Shown here: positions 42,981 to 52,919 of the stretch, piece after piece
How positions within the stretch are numbered: position 1 is the stretch's first letter
Layout of the letters: every line of letters begins with the position of its first letter
Assembly: GCF_002080395.1 (NCBI RefSeq)
Contig: NZ_CP020478.1
Location: 1,004,886 to 1,068,885 of the forward strand
Source of the DNA: Campylobacter helveticus
GTDB lineage: Bacteria > Campylobacterota > Campylobacteria > Campylobacterales > Campylobacteraceae
DNA: 64,000 nt
Reading direction: 5' to 3'
The notes under the pieces: generated by a model
The model's database searches: none
Seen by the model: only the letters and a program-made list of their open reading frames with translations
What the model was told of the DNA's origin: nothing
Program-made: the position numbers and the translations under genes

Positions 42981-44348
42981 GTGCAAGGACATATTACCAA
43001 ATATACACAGAAAAGATATGTGTGGTATTTCATCACTACCATTATAATTTTCATCTTACCTTTCATAAGGATGAACGATAATCACTTTTTTTTACTAAGT
43101 TTTGACCACAAAAAGCTTCATTTATTTTTTACTGCTTTTGACACACAAGAATTTTACCTTATGCCTTTTGTGTTGATTTTACTATTTTTGACGATTTTTT
43201 TTATCACTACCTTGGGCGGTAGAATTTGGTGTGCTTGGAGCTGTCCGCAAACTATTTTTCGTGTCATTTATAGAGACATTATCCAAACAAAACTTTTAAA
43301 AATTCGTAAAAATATTAACAATAAACAAAAAGAATACGAGGGGCAATTTTTTAAAAAAATCATAGGCGTGTTAATTTTTTATTTTATCTCTATCGTAGCT
43401 GTAAGTAATTTGTTATGGTATTTTATACCACCTGAAGACTTTTTTGCTTATATACAAAATCCCGGTGAGCATTTATTGCTACTTGGAATTTTGTTTTGCG
43501 CTTCTTTATTTTTAACTTTGGATATAACCTATTTGGCAGAGAAATTTTGCGTTTATGTTTGTCCTTATGCAAGAATTCAATCTGTAATGTTTGACCACGA
43601 TACTATGCAAGTGATTTACGATGAAAAAAGAGGTGGGGTTATTTATGATGGAAAAACTAAACTTTATAAAAAACCTCCAGAGGGAGAATGTGTGGGCTGT
43701 GAAGCGTGTGTGAGTGTGTGCCCTACGCACATTGACATTAGGGCTGGAATGCAACTTGAATGTATCAACTGCCTTGAGTGTGCTGATGCTTGTTCTACGA
43801 TACAAAATAAATTTAATCGACCAAGTTTGATTAATTGGACAAGTGCAAAGGCGATACAAACCAGAGAAAAAGTTAATTATTTTAGATTTAGAACCATAGC
43901 ATATGCAGGAGTGCTAACCATCGCCCTCATCGCACTTTTCGTTATGGGGTCTCAAAAGGAGCATATGCTTCTTAATATCAATAGAAGCACAGAGCTTTAC
44001 AGCATAAAAAATAGAAATGATGAGCTTCAAATCACAAATGCTTACACTTTCTTGTTTCAAAATACCGACAACAAAGCACACGAGTATTATTTTGAAGCGA
44101 GTTTAGAGGGAGTTGAGGGGGGCGTTAAAATTCTAAGACCTAGCAAAGCTTTCAAACTTGAAGCGGGAGCAAAAGATAAACAAATCGTTGTTCTGCAAGC
44201 ACAAAAAAAATTAGCCGATAATGATAAAAAAGATACAATTTTCCCACTCAAAATCAAAGCTTATGCGGTAGATGATGGAAAAATAGTCGTATATAGGGAA
44301 AGTATTTTTGTCTATCCAAAAAACACTCTCTTAAAAGGAAAAGAATGA
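42981..44348 (+). CDS. ccoG: cytochrome c oxidase accessory protein CcoG
   Basis: 455 residues: several membrane helices (~18-36, 54-76, 118-140, 156-175), CAWSCPQT in a membrane loop, then a 2[4Fe-4S] region (CVGCEACVSVCP, CINCLECADAC), another helix (~305) and a C-terminal Ig-like domain. CcoG (RdxA/FixG) reduces copper for assembly of cbb3 oxidase. Preceded by AAAGGAGA; the end overlaps cmeR by 4 nt. Confidence 0.92.
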   Translation: MQGHITKYTQKRYVWYFITTIIIFILPFIRMNDNHFFLLSFDHKKLHLFFTAFDTQEFYLMPFVLILLFLTIFFITTLGGRIWCAWSCPQTIFRVIYRDIIQTKLLKIRKNINNKQKEYEGQFFKKIIGVLIFYFISIVAVSNLLWYFIPPEDFFAYIQNPGEHLLLLGILFCASLFLTLDITYLAEKFCVYVCPYARIQSVMFDHDTMQVIYDEKRGGVIYDGKTKLYKKPPEGECVGCEACVSVCPTHIDIRAGMQLECINCLECADACSTIQNKFNRPSLINWTSAKAIQTREKVNYFRFRTIAYAGVLTIALIALFVMGSQKEHMLLNINRSTELYSIKNRNDELQITNAYTFLFQNTDNKAHEYYFEASLEGVEGGVKILRPSKAFKLEAGAKDKQIVVLQAQKKLADNDKKDTIFPLKIKAYAVDDGKIVVYRESIFVYPKNTLLKGKE

Positions 44349-44980
44349 ATAAAAAAAGTAAAGAACCATCTGCAAAAGTTTTAGCCAGACAAGAAAAAAT
44401 TAAATCTGTCGCACTTGAGCTTTTCCTAACTAAAGGCTATGCCAAAACAAGCCTCAGTGATATTATCAAAATTTCAGGTGGTTCGTATTCTAATATCTAC
44501 ACCGCTTATAAAAATAAAGAAGGATTATTTTTTGAAATACTTGATGATGTTTGCAAAAGGCACTTTGAGCTTTTGAATTCCAAGATTAAAGAGAGCAAAA
44601 GCAAAAAGCTTGAGGAGATTCTTTATCATTTTGGTCTGACTTATGTAGCAATTTTTAATCAAGTACAAACCATAACATTTGGTAAAATTATTTATTCTCA
44701 AGTTTATAATGAAGATGAACATTTGGGAGAGTGGATTAAAAAGAACGAAAGAAATTTCGCCCATAACATACTTGTTTCTTGCTTTAAAAATCAAAAGGGA
44801 AATTATTTTAACGAAAATGCCGAAAAACTTGCGACTTTATTTTGTGCAATGTTAAAGGAGCCGCACTATACCTTAAGCATATTAATTGACACTAAGCCTA
44901 TGGCTAAAAAAGAACAAGAAAAGCATGTAAAATTCGTGGTGGAACTTTTCTTAAATGGGGCTAGCGGGATAAAAAGATAA
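44345..44980 (+). CDS. cmeR: TetR-family repressor of the cme efflux operon
   Basis: 211 residues. The N-terminal HTH (ALELFLTKGYAKTSLSDIIK, GGSYSNIYTAYKNKEGLF) is TetR type; the rest is the helical ligand-binding domain. It lies directly before cmeABC, as in C. jejuni, where CmeR represses that operon and bile salts release it. Confidence 0.93.
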   Translation: MNKKSKEPSAKVLARQEKIKSVALELFLTKGYAKTSLSDIIKISGGSYSNIYTAYKNKEGLFFEILDDVCKRHFELLNSKIKESKSKKLEEILYHFGLTYVAIFNQVQTITFGKIIYSQVYNEDEHLGEWIKKNERNFAHNILVSCFKNQKGNYFNENAEKLATLFCAMLKEPHYTLSILIDTKPMAKKEQEKHVKFVVELFLNGASGIKR

Positions 44981-45020
44981 ATTTTTCCTTGTTAATTAAA
45001 TTGATATAAAATAACATTTT

Positions 45021-45062
45021 TGTATAAAATTGTAATATCAATTGCTAAAAAATATATTGATA
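45021..45062. promoter_or_regulatory. cmeA promoter/operator region with inverted repeat
   Basis: The cmeR-cmeA spacer holds a TATAAA-type -10 near 45023 and an inverted repeat TATCAAT (45036-45042) / ATTGATA (45056-45062), with another ATTGATA at 45000. TGTAATAT at 45031 resembles half of the published CmeR site in C. jejuni. It is the probable CmeR operator. Confidence 0.45.
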
Positions 45063-45074
45063 AGGCAAAACAAA

Positions 45075-46178
45075 ATGAAACCATTCAGCAAAAAAACTCT
45101 AGTATTTTTAAGTGTCGCTATGCTTTTTAATGCTTGCTCTAAAGAGGAAGCCCAAAAAAAGCAAATGCCTCCACAACCTGTCAGCACCATAACGGCAAAA
45201 AGCGAGGATATACCTTTGCATTTTAGTTATCCAGCACAGCTTGTAAGCGATTACGATGCCATCATTAAACCTCAAGTTAGTGGCGTCGTGATAGAAAAAT
45301 TTTTCGAAGCAGGACAAAGGGTAAAAAAGGGGGATAAACTCTTTTTAATCGAACCTGACAAATTTCAGGCAAATGTGAATATGGCTTACGGAAAAGCTCT
45401 AAACGCAAGAGCAAATTTTGAAAATGCAAATAAAGAATTTAAAAGAAATAAAGTTCTAATTGAAAAAAAGGCTATTTCACAAAAAGAATATGATACAAGC
45501 CTTGCAAATTACAATAGCACTAAGGCGAGTCTTACAAGTGCAAGAGCAGAGCTTCAAAACGCAAGGATTGATTTAGCCTATACAGAAGTCAAAGCGCCAT
45601 TTGATGGTATGGTAGGCGATGCTTTAATCAATATAGGAACCTATGTCAATGCTAGCTCAACAGAACTTGTAAGAATTACAAATTTAAATCCTATCTACGC
45701 AGATTTTTATATCTCAGATACTGATAAATTAAAACTTAAACGCAATGTTGATAGTGGTAAATGGGAGCTTGAAAATTTAAAAACAAATTTCAAGCTTAAT
45801 GGAGTTGATATTGAGGGAAATTTAACCTTTATCGATTCTGTAATTGATACAAAAAGCGGTAGCGTTAAAGCTAAGGCTGTATTTGATAATCAAAATGGCA
45901 CTTTGCTTCCGGGAATTTTTACAACAATCACTTCACAAGGCTTTATGCAAAAAGACGGCTTTAAAATACCACAAATTGCGATTTTAAGAAACCAAGAAGA
46001 GGTTTATGTTTATACTTTAGTCAATTCTGAAGTTGTAAAGACACCTATTGAGGTTGTTTATCAAACAAATGATTATGCTGTGGTGAGTAGAGGATTAAAA
46101 AATGGCGATAAAATCATCACAAACAATTTTAAAAAGATAAGACCGGGTGCTAAAGTTAATGAAGTGGGGAGCAAATAA
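45075..46178 (+). CDS. cmeA: CmeA, periplasmic adaptor of RND efflux pump
   Basis: 367 residues from the ATG at 45075 (lipobox MLFNAC follows at Cys21); a reading eleven codons longer would spoil the signal. Membrane fusion protein features: two lipoyl halves (IIKPQVSGVVIEKFFEAGQR, LAYTEVKAPFDGMVGDALIN), a coiled-coil hairpin between them and beta-barrel/C-terminal domains. Links CmeB and CmeC. It overlaps cmeB by 1 nt. Confidence 0.95.
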   Translation: MKPFSKKTLVFLSVAMLFNACSKEEAQKKQMPPQPVSTITAKSEDIPLHFSYPAQLVSDYDAIIKPQVSGVVIEKFFEAGQRVKKGDKLFLIEPDKFQANVNMAYGKALNARANFENANKEFKRNKVLIEKKAISQKEYDTSLANYNSTKASLTSARAELQNARIDLAYTEVKAPFDGMVGDALINIGTYVNASSTELVRITNLNPIYADFYISDTDKLKLKRNVDSGKWELENLKTNFKLNGVDIEGNLTFIDSVIDTKSGSVKAKAVFDNQNGTLLPGIFTTITSQGFMQKDGFKIPQIAILRNQEEVYVYTLVNSEVVKTPIEVVYQTNDYAVVSRGLKNGDKIITNNFKKIRPGAKVNEVGSK

Positions 46179-49100
46179 TGTTTTCTAAATTTTTTATAGA
46201 AAGACCTGTTTTTGCTTCTGTTGTTGCCATCATCATTTCTTTGGCAGGAACGATAGCACTTTTTTCTTTACCAGTAGAACAATATCCAAACCTTACTCCC
46301 CCAACAGTAAGCGTGAGTGCGACATACACTGGTGCAGATGCACAAACCATATCAGAAACCGTTGCTATACCGATAGAAGATGTGATTAATGGTGTTGAAA
46401 ATATGATTTATGTAGAATCAACTTCCTCAGCTTCAGGGCAAATGAGACTAACAGCCTATTTTGATATAGGCACAGACCCAAACCAAGCTACGGTTGATGT
46501 GAATAATAGAATTTCCTCCGCCACAGCTAAACTACCAGAAGAAGTTAAAAAATTAGGCGTTACGGTAAGAAAATCAAGCTCAAGCATACTTGAAGTTGTG
46601 GCTTTGTATTCAACGGATGGTTCAATGAGCGCTGTGGATATTTATAATTATATTACCCTGAATGTTCTTGATGATATTAAAAGAGTGCCGGGTGTGGGCG
46701 ATGCTTTTGCGATAGGAAATAGAAATTACTCTATGCGTGTATGGCTTGACCCCGGTTTGCTTAATAAATATCAAATCACAGCAAAAGAAGTTTTAAGCGC
46801 CATAGAAGAACAAAACGCTCAATATGCCACAGGTAAAATAGGTGAAGAGCCTGTTACGCAAAAATCCCCTTATGTTTATTCTATCACTATGCAAGGAAGA
46901 CTTAAAAATTCGCAAGAATTTGGTGAAGTTATCTTAAGAGTTAATGAAGACGGCTCTTTTTTAAGACTTAAGGATGTTGCAGATATAGAGCTTGGCTCAC
47001 AACAATATGTCGCCCAAGGACGCTATAATGGCAATGATGCCGTGCCAATTATTATTAACCTTCAATCAGGTGCTAATAGCGTTAATACAGCCAAACTCAT
47101 CGGCGAAAAGCTAGATGAGCTTTCTAAAAATTTTCCAACAGGTCTAGCTTATAGAGTGCCTTACGATACAACAACTTTCGTTAAAGCCTCAATCAATGAA
47201 GTTTTAAAAACCTTTGTTGAAGCTTTGATTTTAGTTATTATTGTTATGTATATGTTTTTGAAAAATTTCCGCTCTACTCTCATTCCTATGATAGCTGTGC
47301 CTGTCTCTCTACTAGGAACATTTGCAGGGCTTTATCTGCTAGGCTTTAGTGTGAATTTACTCACGCTTTTTGGGCTTGTTTTGGCTATAGGTATCGTTGT
47401 CGATGATGCGATTATTGTGGTGGAAAATGTTGATAGAATTTTACACGAGGACCCAAATATCTCCGTAAAAGACGCGACTATTATGGCTATGAATGAAGTG
47501 GCTTCACCCGTTATCTCTATCGTTTTGGTTCTTTGTGCCGTCTTTATTCCCGTTTCTTTTATCTCGGGCTTTGTGGGAGAAATTCAAAAGCAATTTGCCC
47601 TGACACTAGCTATTTCAGTGGCGATTTCAGGCTTTGTCGCCCTTACGCTTACGCCGTCTTTATGTGCTTTATTTTTAAAGCGAAATGTTTCCGAGCCTTT
47701 TACATTTGTCAAAAAATTTAATGACTTTTTTGACTGGTCAACTAAAGTTTTTAGTGCGGGAGTTTCTTATATACTCAAAAGGGTTGTGCGTTTTGTATTG
47801 ATTTTTGGCATTATGCTTGGAGGGACATACTATCTTTATCAAAGTGTGCCAAGTTCCCTTGTCCCAACAGAAGACCAAGGAACGGTAATGACGATAGTTA
47901 ATCTCCCGGCAGCCTCATCTTTGCATAGAACAATTGATTTTATCGATAATATGTCAAAAAATGACATTACTGGGCTTAATGGTGTAAATTCTAGTATGGC
48001 TTTGATAGGCTTTGACCTTTTTACAAATTCCCCTAAAGAAAATGCTGGTGCTATGTTCATTAAACTTGATGACTGGGCAGATAGAAATGTAACTTCTTTT
48101 GAAATTGTTAAAAATCTTAATATAAAACACGCTTTCAATCCCGAAGCGCAAACCTTTTTCCTCGACCCACCACCTATACCGGGTCTTAGTATCACGGGTG
48201 GTTTTGAGATGTATGCTCAAAATAGAAGTGGTAAAACTTATGATGAAATTCAAGCTGATGTGGATAAGCTAGTCGCCGCAGCAAATCAAAGAACCGAGCT
48301 TTCTAATGTAAGAACAACGCTTGATACTAGATATCCTCAATTTAAGCTAGAAATCGATAGGGACAAATTAAAATACTATAAGCTTAATATGCAAGATGTT
48401 TTTGCCACAGTAAGCTCAACCATAGGAACATACTATGTTAATGACTTTTCACTGTTAGGTAAAAATTTCCAAGTGAATGTCCGTGCAAAAGGTGATTTTA
48501 GAAACACTCAAGAAGCCCTTAAAAATATCTTTGTTAAATCAAGTGATGGCAAAATGATACCACTTGACTCTATCCTAACGCTCACAAGTAGCGCTGGAGC
48601 TGACGATGTAAAACGCTTTAATCTCTTTCCATCCGCTCAAATTCAAGGAAGTCCAGCGCAAGGCTATAGCTCAGGACAAGCTATGGCTGTAATGGAGCAA
48701 CTTACCAAAGAAATTTTAGGTGATGACTATACTCTTGCTTGGTCAGGCACTTCTTATCAAGAAGCAACTAACTCAAATACGGGCTCCATTGCTTTTGTTT
48801 TAGGTATGATTTTCGTCTTTTTAATCTTGGCAGCACAATATGAAAGATGGCTTATGCCTTTAGCCGTTATCACAGCAGTGCCTTTTGCTCTTTTTGGTTC
48901 TTTGCTTTTCATATGGTTAAGAGATTTTTATAACGATGTGTATTTTCAAACGGGACTTTTGCTACTCATTGGACTTTCCACCAAAAATGCCATTTTGATT
49001 GTAGAATTTGCGATGGAAGAGCATTTGAAAAAAGGAAAAGGCATATTTGAAGCTTCTGTTGAGGCGGCAAAATTAAGATTTCGTCCTATTGTAATGACCT

Positions 49101-49303
49101 CTTTAGCATTTACTTTAGGAATTTTACCTTTGGTCCTTTCAAGTGGTGCTGGTAGCGCAGCAAGACACGCTCTTGGAACAGGACTTATCGGCGGTATGTT
49201 AGCCGCTTCAACTTTAGCAATTTTCTTTGTGCCTTTATTTTTCTATCTTTTGGAAAGCTTCAATGCTTGGCTTGATAAAAAAAGGGGGAAAGTACATGCG
49301 TAA
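46178..49303 (+). CDS. cmeB: CmeB, RND efflux transporter
   Basis: 1041 residues with the HAE1-RND layout: helix 1, a large porter domain, a helix block with GIVVDDAIIVVENVDR (the proton-relay Asp pair), a second porter domain and the last helices (TKNAILIVEFAMEE, RFRPIVMTSLAFTLGILPL). It exports bile salts and several antibiotics in C. jejuni. Its end overlaps cmeC by 8 nt. Confidence 0.97.
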   Translation: MFSKFFIERPVFASVVAIIISLAGTIALFSLPVEQYPNLTPPTVSVSATYTGADAQTISETVAIPIEDVINGVENMIYVESTSSASGQMRLTAYFDIGTDPNQATVDVNNRISSATAKLPEEVKKLGVTVRKSSSSILEVVALYSTDGSMSAVDIYNYITLNVLDDIKRVPGVGDAFAIGNRNYSMRVWLDPGLLNKYQITAKEVLSAIEEQNAQYATGKIGEEPVTQKSPYVYSITMQGRLKNSQEFGEVILRVNEDGSFLRLKDVADIELGSQQYVAQGRYNGNDAVPIIINLQSGANSVNTAKLIGEKLDELSKNFPTGLAYRVPYDTTTFVKASINEVLKTFVEALILVIIVMYMFLKNFRSTLIPMIAVPVSLLGTFAGLYLLGFSVNLLTLFGLVLAIGIVVDDAIIVVENVDRILHEDPNISVKDATIMAMNEVASPVISIVLVLCAVFIPVSFISGFVGEIQKQFALTLAISVAISGFVALTLTPSLCALFLKRNVSEPFTFVKKFNDFFDWSTKVFSAGVSYILKRVVRFVLIFGIMLGGTYYLYQSVPSSLVPTEDQGTVMTIVNLPAASSLHRTIDFIDNMSKNDITGLNGVNSSMALIGFDLFTNSPKENAGAMFIKLDDWADRNVTSFEIVKNLNIKHAFNPEAQTFFLDPPPIPGLSITGGFEMYAQNRSGKTYDEIQADVDKLVAAANQRTELSNVRTTLDTRYPQFKLEIDRDKLKYYKLNMQDVFATVSSTIGTYYVNDFSLLGKNFQVNVRAKGDFRNTQEALKNIFVKSSDGKMIPLDSILTLTSSAGADDVKRFNLFPSAQIQGSPAQGYSSGQAMAVMEQLTKEILGDDYTLAWSGTSYQEATNSNTGSIAFVLGMIFVFLILAAQYERWLMPLAVITAVPFALFGSLLFIWLRDFYNDVYFQTGLLLLIGLSTKNAILIVEFAMEEHLKKGKGIFEASVEAAKLRFRPIVMTSLAFTLGILPLVLSSGAGSAARHALGTGLIGGMLAASTLAIFFVPLFFYLLESFNAWLDKKRGKVHA

Positions 49304-50732
49304 CCTAATTCTTATCCTAACCGCGTTTTTCATCGGTGCTTGTTCTTTAAAACCTAATCTCAAAATAAACGAAGCAAATTATACCAGTATGGATGATAAT
49401 ATCAGCATCGCAAAAGAATGGTGGAAAGACTTTAATGATAACAATTTAAATCTTTTGGTGGAAAAAGCTTTAAAAAACAATGCTGATTTAAAAATCGCCT
49501 ATATTAATTTAGAACAAGCCGCCGCTCAGCTCGGCATAGATAGAAGCGACCTTCTTCCTAAGCTTGATGGTAGCGCAAGTGCAAATAGAGGCAAAAGCGC
49601 TATCAACGCTCCAAGCAATAGAGCGGGCGATTTTAGCTATGGAAATGATTTTCAAATGGGGCTTAATCTAAGTTATGAGGTGGATTTATGGGGGAAATAC
49701 CGCGATAATTACAACGCATCTTATGAAGCACTAAAGGCAAGTGAATTTGACTATGAAGCCGCAAGACTCTCCATTGTTTCAAGTGTCGTGCAAATGTATT
49801 TTAATAGTGCAAATGCTTATGAAAATATGCAAATTTACAAACAAACTATGGAAGCCTACGCCCAAACTTACGAATTAAAGCGCTCTTTATATGAGATAGG
49901 AGCGATAGGCGAGTATGAATTAGCCCAATCAAAAGCCGAACTAGAAAGTGTCAAAGCACAATATACCAGTGCTATTGATACAAAAGAAAATTATTTAAAG
50001 GCTTTAAAGATTCTGGTAGCAAGTGATTTGGACGATATACTCTATAAAGAGGAGGATTATCAAAAATTTACACAATTTGCAAAATCTTTACCAGAGGGAA
50101 TTTCAAGCGCCATTTTACTCCAACGCCCAGATATTAACGCCGCTTTAAGTAGGCTAACCCAGCAAAATTATCTAGTTGGCGTAGCAAGGAGTGCTTTTTT
50201 GCCTAGTCTTTCTTTAACGGGACTTTTGGGTTTTGAAAGTGGGGATTTGGACACTTTGGTAAAAGACGGAAGTAAGACTTGGAATGTTGGAGGTAGTTTT
50301 TTAATGCCAATTTTCCACTGGGGTGAAATTTATCAAAGTGTCAATTTAGCCAAACTTAGCAAAGATAAAGCTTTTGTAAGTTATGAAAATACCCTTAAAA
50401 CTGCCTTTGCAGAGGTGCGTTACGCCCTCTCTCAAAGAAAAACAAGCCTTCAAAACTATGAAAACTACAAAGCCTTACTTGAAGCACAACAAAAAATTTA
50501 TGATTTGGCTAGCATACGCTACGAAAATGGCAGTATCCCTCTAATAGAATATTTAGATGCTAGAAGAAATTTACTAAGCGCTAAAATTTCCTATGCTAAT
50601 GCAAATTACCTTATGGCAAATTCCATAGTTGAAGTTATTAAGGCATTTGGCGGAGGCTTTAAGGTAAGTGAAAAATTAAGTGAAGAAATAGAAGAGAGTG
50701 CAAAAAGCTTAGATATGTCCTTTAGGGAGTAA
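49296..50732 (+). CDS. cmeC: CmeC, outer-membrane efflux channel
   Basis: 478 residues from the ATG at 49296 (lipobox FFIGAC, Cys16), with AGGGGGAA before it. TolC/OprM-type repeats (WWKDFNDNNLNLLVEKAL, ...LLQRPDINAALSRL, SIRYENGSIPLIEYLDARRN) form the trimeric channel of the CmeABC pump. A terminator follows at the stop codon. Confidence 0.95.
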   Translation: MRNLILILTAFFIGACSLKPNLKINEANYTSMDDNISIAKEWWKDFNDNNLNLLVEKALKNNADLKIAYINLEQAAAQLGIDRSDLLPKLDGSASANRGKSAINAPSNRAGDFSYGNDFQMGLNLSYEVDLWGKYRDNYNASYEALKASEFDYEAARLSIVSSVVQMYFNSANAYENMQIYKQTMEAYAQTYELKRSLYEIGAIGEYELAQSKAELESVKAQYTSAIDTKENYLKALKILVASDLDDILYKEEDYQKFTQFAKSLPEGISSAILLQRPDINAALSRLTQQNYLVGVARSAFLPSLSLTGLLGFESGDLDTLVKDGSKTWNVGGSFLMPIFHWGEIYQSVNLAKLSKDKAFVSYENTLKTAFAEVRYALSQRKTSLQNYENYKALLEAQQKIYDLASIRYENGSIPLIEYLDARRNLLSAKISYANANYLMANSIVEVIKAFGGGFKVSEKLSEEIEESAKSLDMSFRE

Positions 50733-50743
50733 AACTCCCTAAA
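50721..50743. terminator. bidirectional terminator, cmeC / 82-residue gene
   Basis: A perfect 10-bp stem (TTTAGGGAGT/ACTCCCTAAA) with an AAA loop, overlapping the cmeC stop and ending 1 nt before the stop of the convergent gene. Confidence 0.75.
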
Positions 50744-50744
50744 A

Positions 50745-50993
50745 TCACATTTTTAAATCCTTGGAAGGATTGATTTCATAAGCTTTAAAAAGCGGTGGAA
50801 GTAGTTTTCTCATCGCATAATCAAAGTGGTAAAAATGCTTATAAACATCTTCAGCCTTAAGCTCGTTTTGTTTGGAAAAATCAAATGCGTCTATATTCTC
50901 TTTCTTGCTAAGATTAGCGTCAAAATACTGATAAAACTCACTTCTTTTAGCAAACAATGCGTTAAGATTTGCTATAATTTGTTCTTTTTCCAT
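50745..50993 (-). CDS. conserved Campylobacter hypothetical protein
   Basis: 82 residues, predicted soluble and helical (EKEQIIANLNALFAKRSEFY..., YDFA/YAMRKLLPPLFKAYEI). No signal peptide, no Cys, no recognised motif. Between cmeC and the radical SAM gene, it corresponds by position to Cj0364 of C. jejuni. AAGGAGATAC precedes the ATG. Function unknown. Confidence 0.65.
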   Translation of the reverse strand: MEKEQIIANLNALFAKRSEFYQYFDANLSKKENIDAFDFSKQNELKAEDVYKHFYHFDYAMRKLLPPLFKAYEINPSKDLKM

Positions 50994-51123
50994 TGTATCT
51001 CCTTAATATTTTATTTAAAAATGTTATAGCATTTTTAACCACAAAAAGCAAGAATTTTTAAGTTTTATTTAGTAAAAAATTGATAAAGTTACAATTTTTA
51101 TTCTAAACAAATTAGGTAAGATT

Positions 51124-52458
51124 ATGAATTTTTTTCAAAACTTAGCACTCAAATATTCCCACATTATGATGCAGCAATCCTTAACAAAGAATTTTAAAAT
51201 AGAACTTTTAAAAGAACCTCAAGCTAAAGTTGCCAAAGAAAAATCCTATATGCTCTACGCTCACATACCATTTTGCCATACTTTTTGCCCTTATTGTAGC
51301 TTCCATAAATATTATTATGATGAAAATTTGGCAAAAAATTATTTTGAAAGTTTAAGAGAGGAACTTAAGATTATCAAGGCTCAAGGCTTTAATTTTAATG
51401 CTATGTATGTAGGTGGTGGCACGACACTCATTAATGAAGAAGAGCTTTTAAAAACTTTGGAGCTTTGTAAAAAACTTTTTGACATTAAAGAAATTTCTTG
51501 CGAAAGCGACCCAAATCACATCGAGCCTGAAAAGCTTACTATGTTTAAAGGTTTGATAGATAGATTAAGCTGTGGGATACAAAGCTTTGATGATGAGACT
51601 TTAAAAAAAGTCGCAAGATATAATAAATTTGGCTCAAGTGAAATTTTACAAGAAAAAATTTCAAAAGCGTTAGGAATTTTGCCTATTTTTAGCATAGATT
51701 TAATTTTCAATCTGCCAAGCCAAAGCAAAGAGCAGCTTTTAAACGACCTCGAAATCGCTAAAAAATTGTCTCCTCAGCAAATTACAACTTACCCTCTTAT
51801 GAAATCAAATTTAACAAAAGATAATATAGCAAAATCCCTAGGGGTAAGCTTTAAGGATAACGAATTTGAATTTTATAAGATTATTTGCGAATTTTTTAAA
51901 GACTATACACAAAATAACGCTTGGAGCTTTTCTTTAGAGAAAAATAAATTAAACGATGAATATGTAAGCTCACATCACGAGTATTTAGGTGTGGGTAGTG
52001 GGGCTTTTAGCTTTTTAGATGGAGAGCTTTTAATTAACGCTTTTAATCTTAACACTTATACAAATTTAATCAAAGAAAAGAAAAATGCCAACATCGCTAA
52101 AGCAAATTTTGCACAAAAAGAGCGACTCAAATATGTTTTCTTAACAGAGATTTTTTCAGGGAAAATCGACTTAAAAGACTTTAACCACAATCTAAAGTGT
52201 GATTTAGAAAAAGAACTTTTTATTGAGCTTAATGCACTTAAAATGTGTGGAGCTGTCAAGAAAGAAAATGGCACTTTGAAAACTAGTGAATTTGGAAAAT
52301 ATCTTTTTATGGTTTTGATGAAAGATTTTTACACGGGTATGGACTTAGTTAGAGCTGTTTTTAGAGATGATGCGAGGCTCAAAAATAAAAACTTTATTGA
52401 TATTATGAGCGAAAATGTCTCGCCACTTAATTCACAGAATATGGAATTTAAAGCCTAA
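51124..52458 (+). CDS. HemW/HemN-like radical SAM protein
   Basis: 444 residues. Radical SAM motif C-x-x-x-C-x-x-C followed by Ser-Phe (IPFCHTFCPYCSFHK), then MYVGGGTTLIN and a HemN-like C-terminal domain. Genuine HemN has a fourth Cys after the motif (C-x-x-x-C-x-x-C-x-C). Here that position is Phe, as in HemW, so a haem-chaperone or haem-processing role is more likely than coproporphyrinogen oxidation. It lies beside hemJ, which keeps a haem link. Confidence 0.75.
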   Translation: MNFFQNLALKYSHIMMQQSLTKNFKIELLKEPQAKVAKEKSYMLYAHIPFCHTFCPYCSFHKYYYDENLAKNYFESLREELKIIKAQGFNFNAMYVGGGTTLINEEELLKTLELCKKLFDIKEISCESDPNHIEPEKLTMFKGLIDRLSCGIQSFDDETLKKVARYNKFGSSEILQEKISKALGILPIFSIDLIFNLPSQSKEQLLNDLEIAKKLSPQQITTYPLMKSNLTKDNIAKSLGVSFKDNEFEFYKIICEFFKDYTQNNAWSFSLEKNKLNDEYVSSHHEYLGVGSGAFSFLDGELLINAFNLNTYTNLIKEKKNANIAKANFAQKERLKYVFLTEIFSGKIDLKDFNHNLKCDLEKELFIELNALKMCGAVKKENGTLKTSEFGKYLFMVLMKDFYTGMDLVRAVFRDDARLKNKNFIDIMSENVSPLNSQNMEFKA

Positions 52459-52471
52459 AAAAGGCTTTAAA
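52447..52471. terminator. bidirectional terminator between the convergent radical SAM and hemJ genes
   Basis: TTTAAAGCC/GGCTTTAAA, a 9-bp stem with a 7-nt A-rich loop that overlaps both stop codons. Confidence 0.65.
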
Positions 52472-52919
52472 AAGGACGCACAACCATCATTAAAGCGATG
52501 ATGATAAATAAAAGTGTTGGAATTTCATTATAAATTCTAAAATACCTCCCGCTTTTTGTTGAAGTATCATTAGCCAAAGCTTTAAGACAAGCAAAATTAT
52601 GAAAATGATAGATGATTAAAAGTGTCGCACAAGTTAATTTTGCATGCATAAAACCAGCACCTATCATCAATACCTCTTTATGTGCATGAAGCATTAAGCT
52701 TCCAGTGATTATCGCCATTATCATCGCAGGAGTGCTAATCGCCCAAAAAAGCTTTCGCTCCTGCACCTTTACCACGCGGACAAAGCCTTCATTGTCCTTA
52801 TTTTCAGCGTGATAAACAAAAAGACGAGGCAGATAAAAAAGCCCGGCCATCCAAGAAACAAAACTTAAATAATGCACAAATTTAATCCACGCATAATATT
52901 CATTAATCCACTCTGTCAT
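52467..52919 (-). CDS. hemJ: HemJ-type protoporphyrinogen IX oxidase
   Basis: 150 residues with four membrane helices and conserved His/Arg/Lys (KFVHYLSFVSWMAGLFYLPR, MHAKLTCATLLIIYHF). HemJ (UPF0093) oxidises protoporphyrinogen in the inner membrane. It overlaps lspA by 17 nt. Confidence 0.9.
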   Translation of the reverse strand: MTEWINEYYAWIKFVHYLSFVSWMAGLFYLPRLFVYHAENKDNEGFVRVVKVQERKLFWAISTPAMIMAIITGSLMLHAHKEVLMIGAGFMHAKLTCATLLIIYHFHNFACLKALANDTSTKSGRYFRIYNEIPTLLFIIIALMMVVRPF

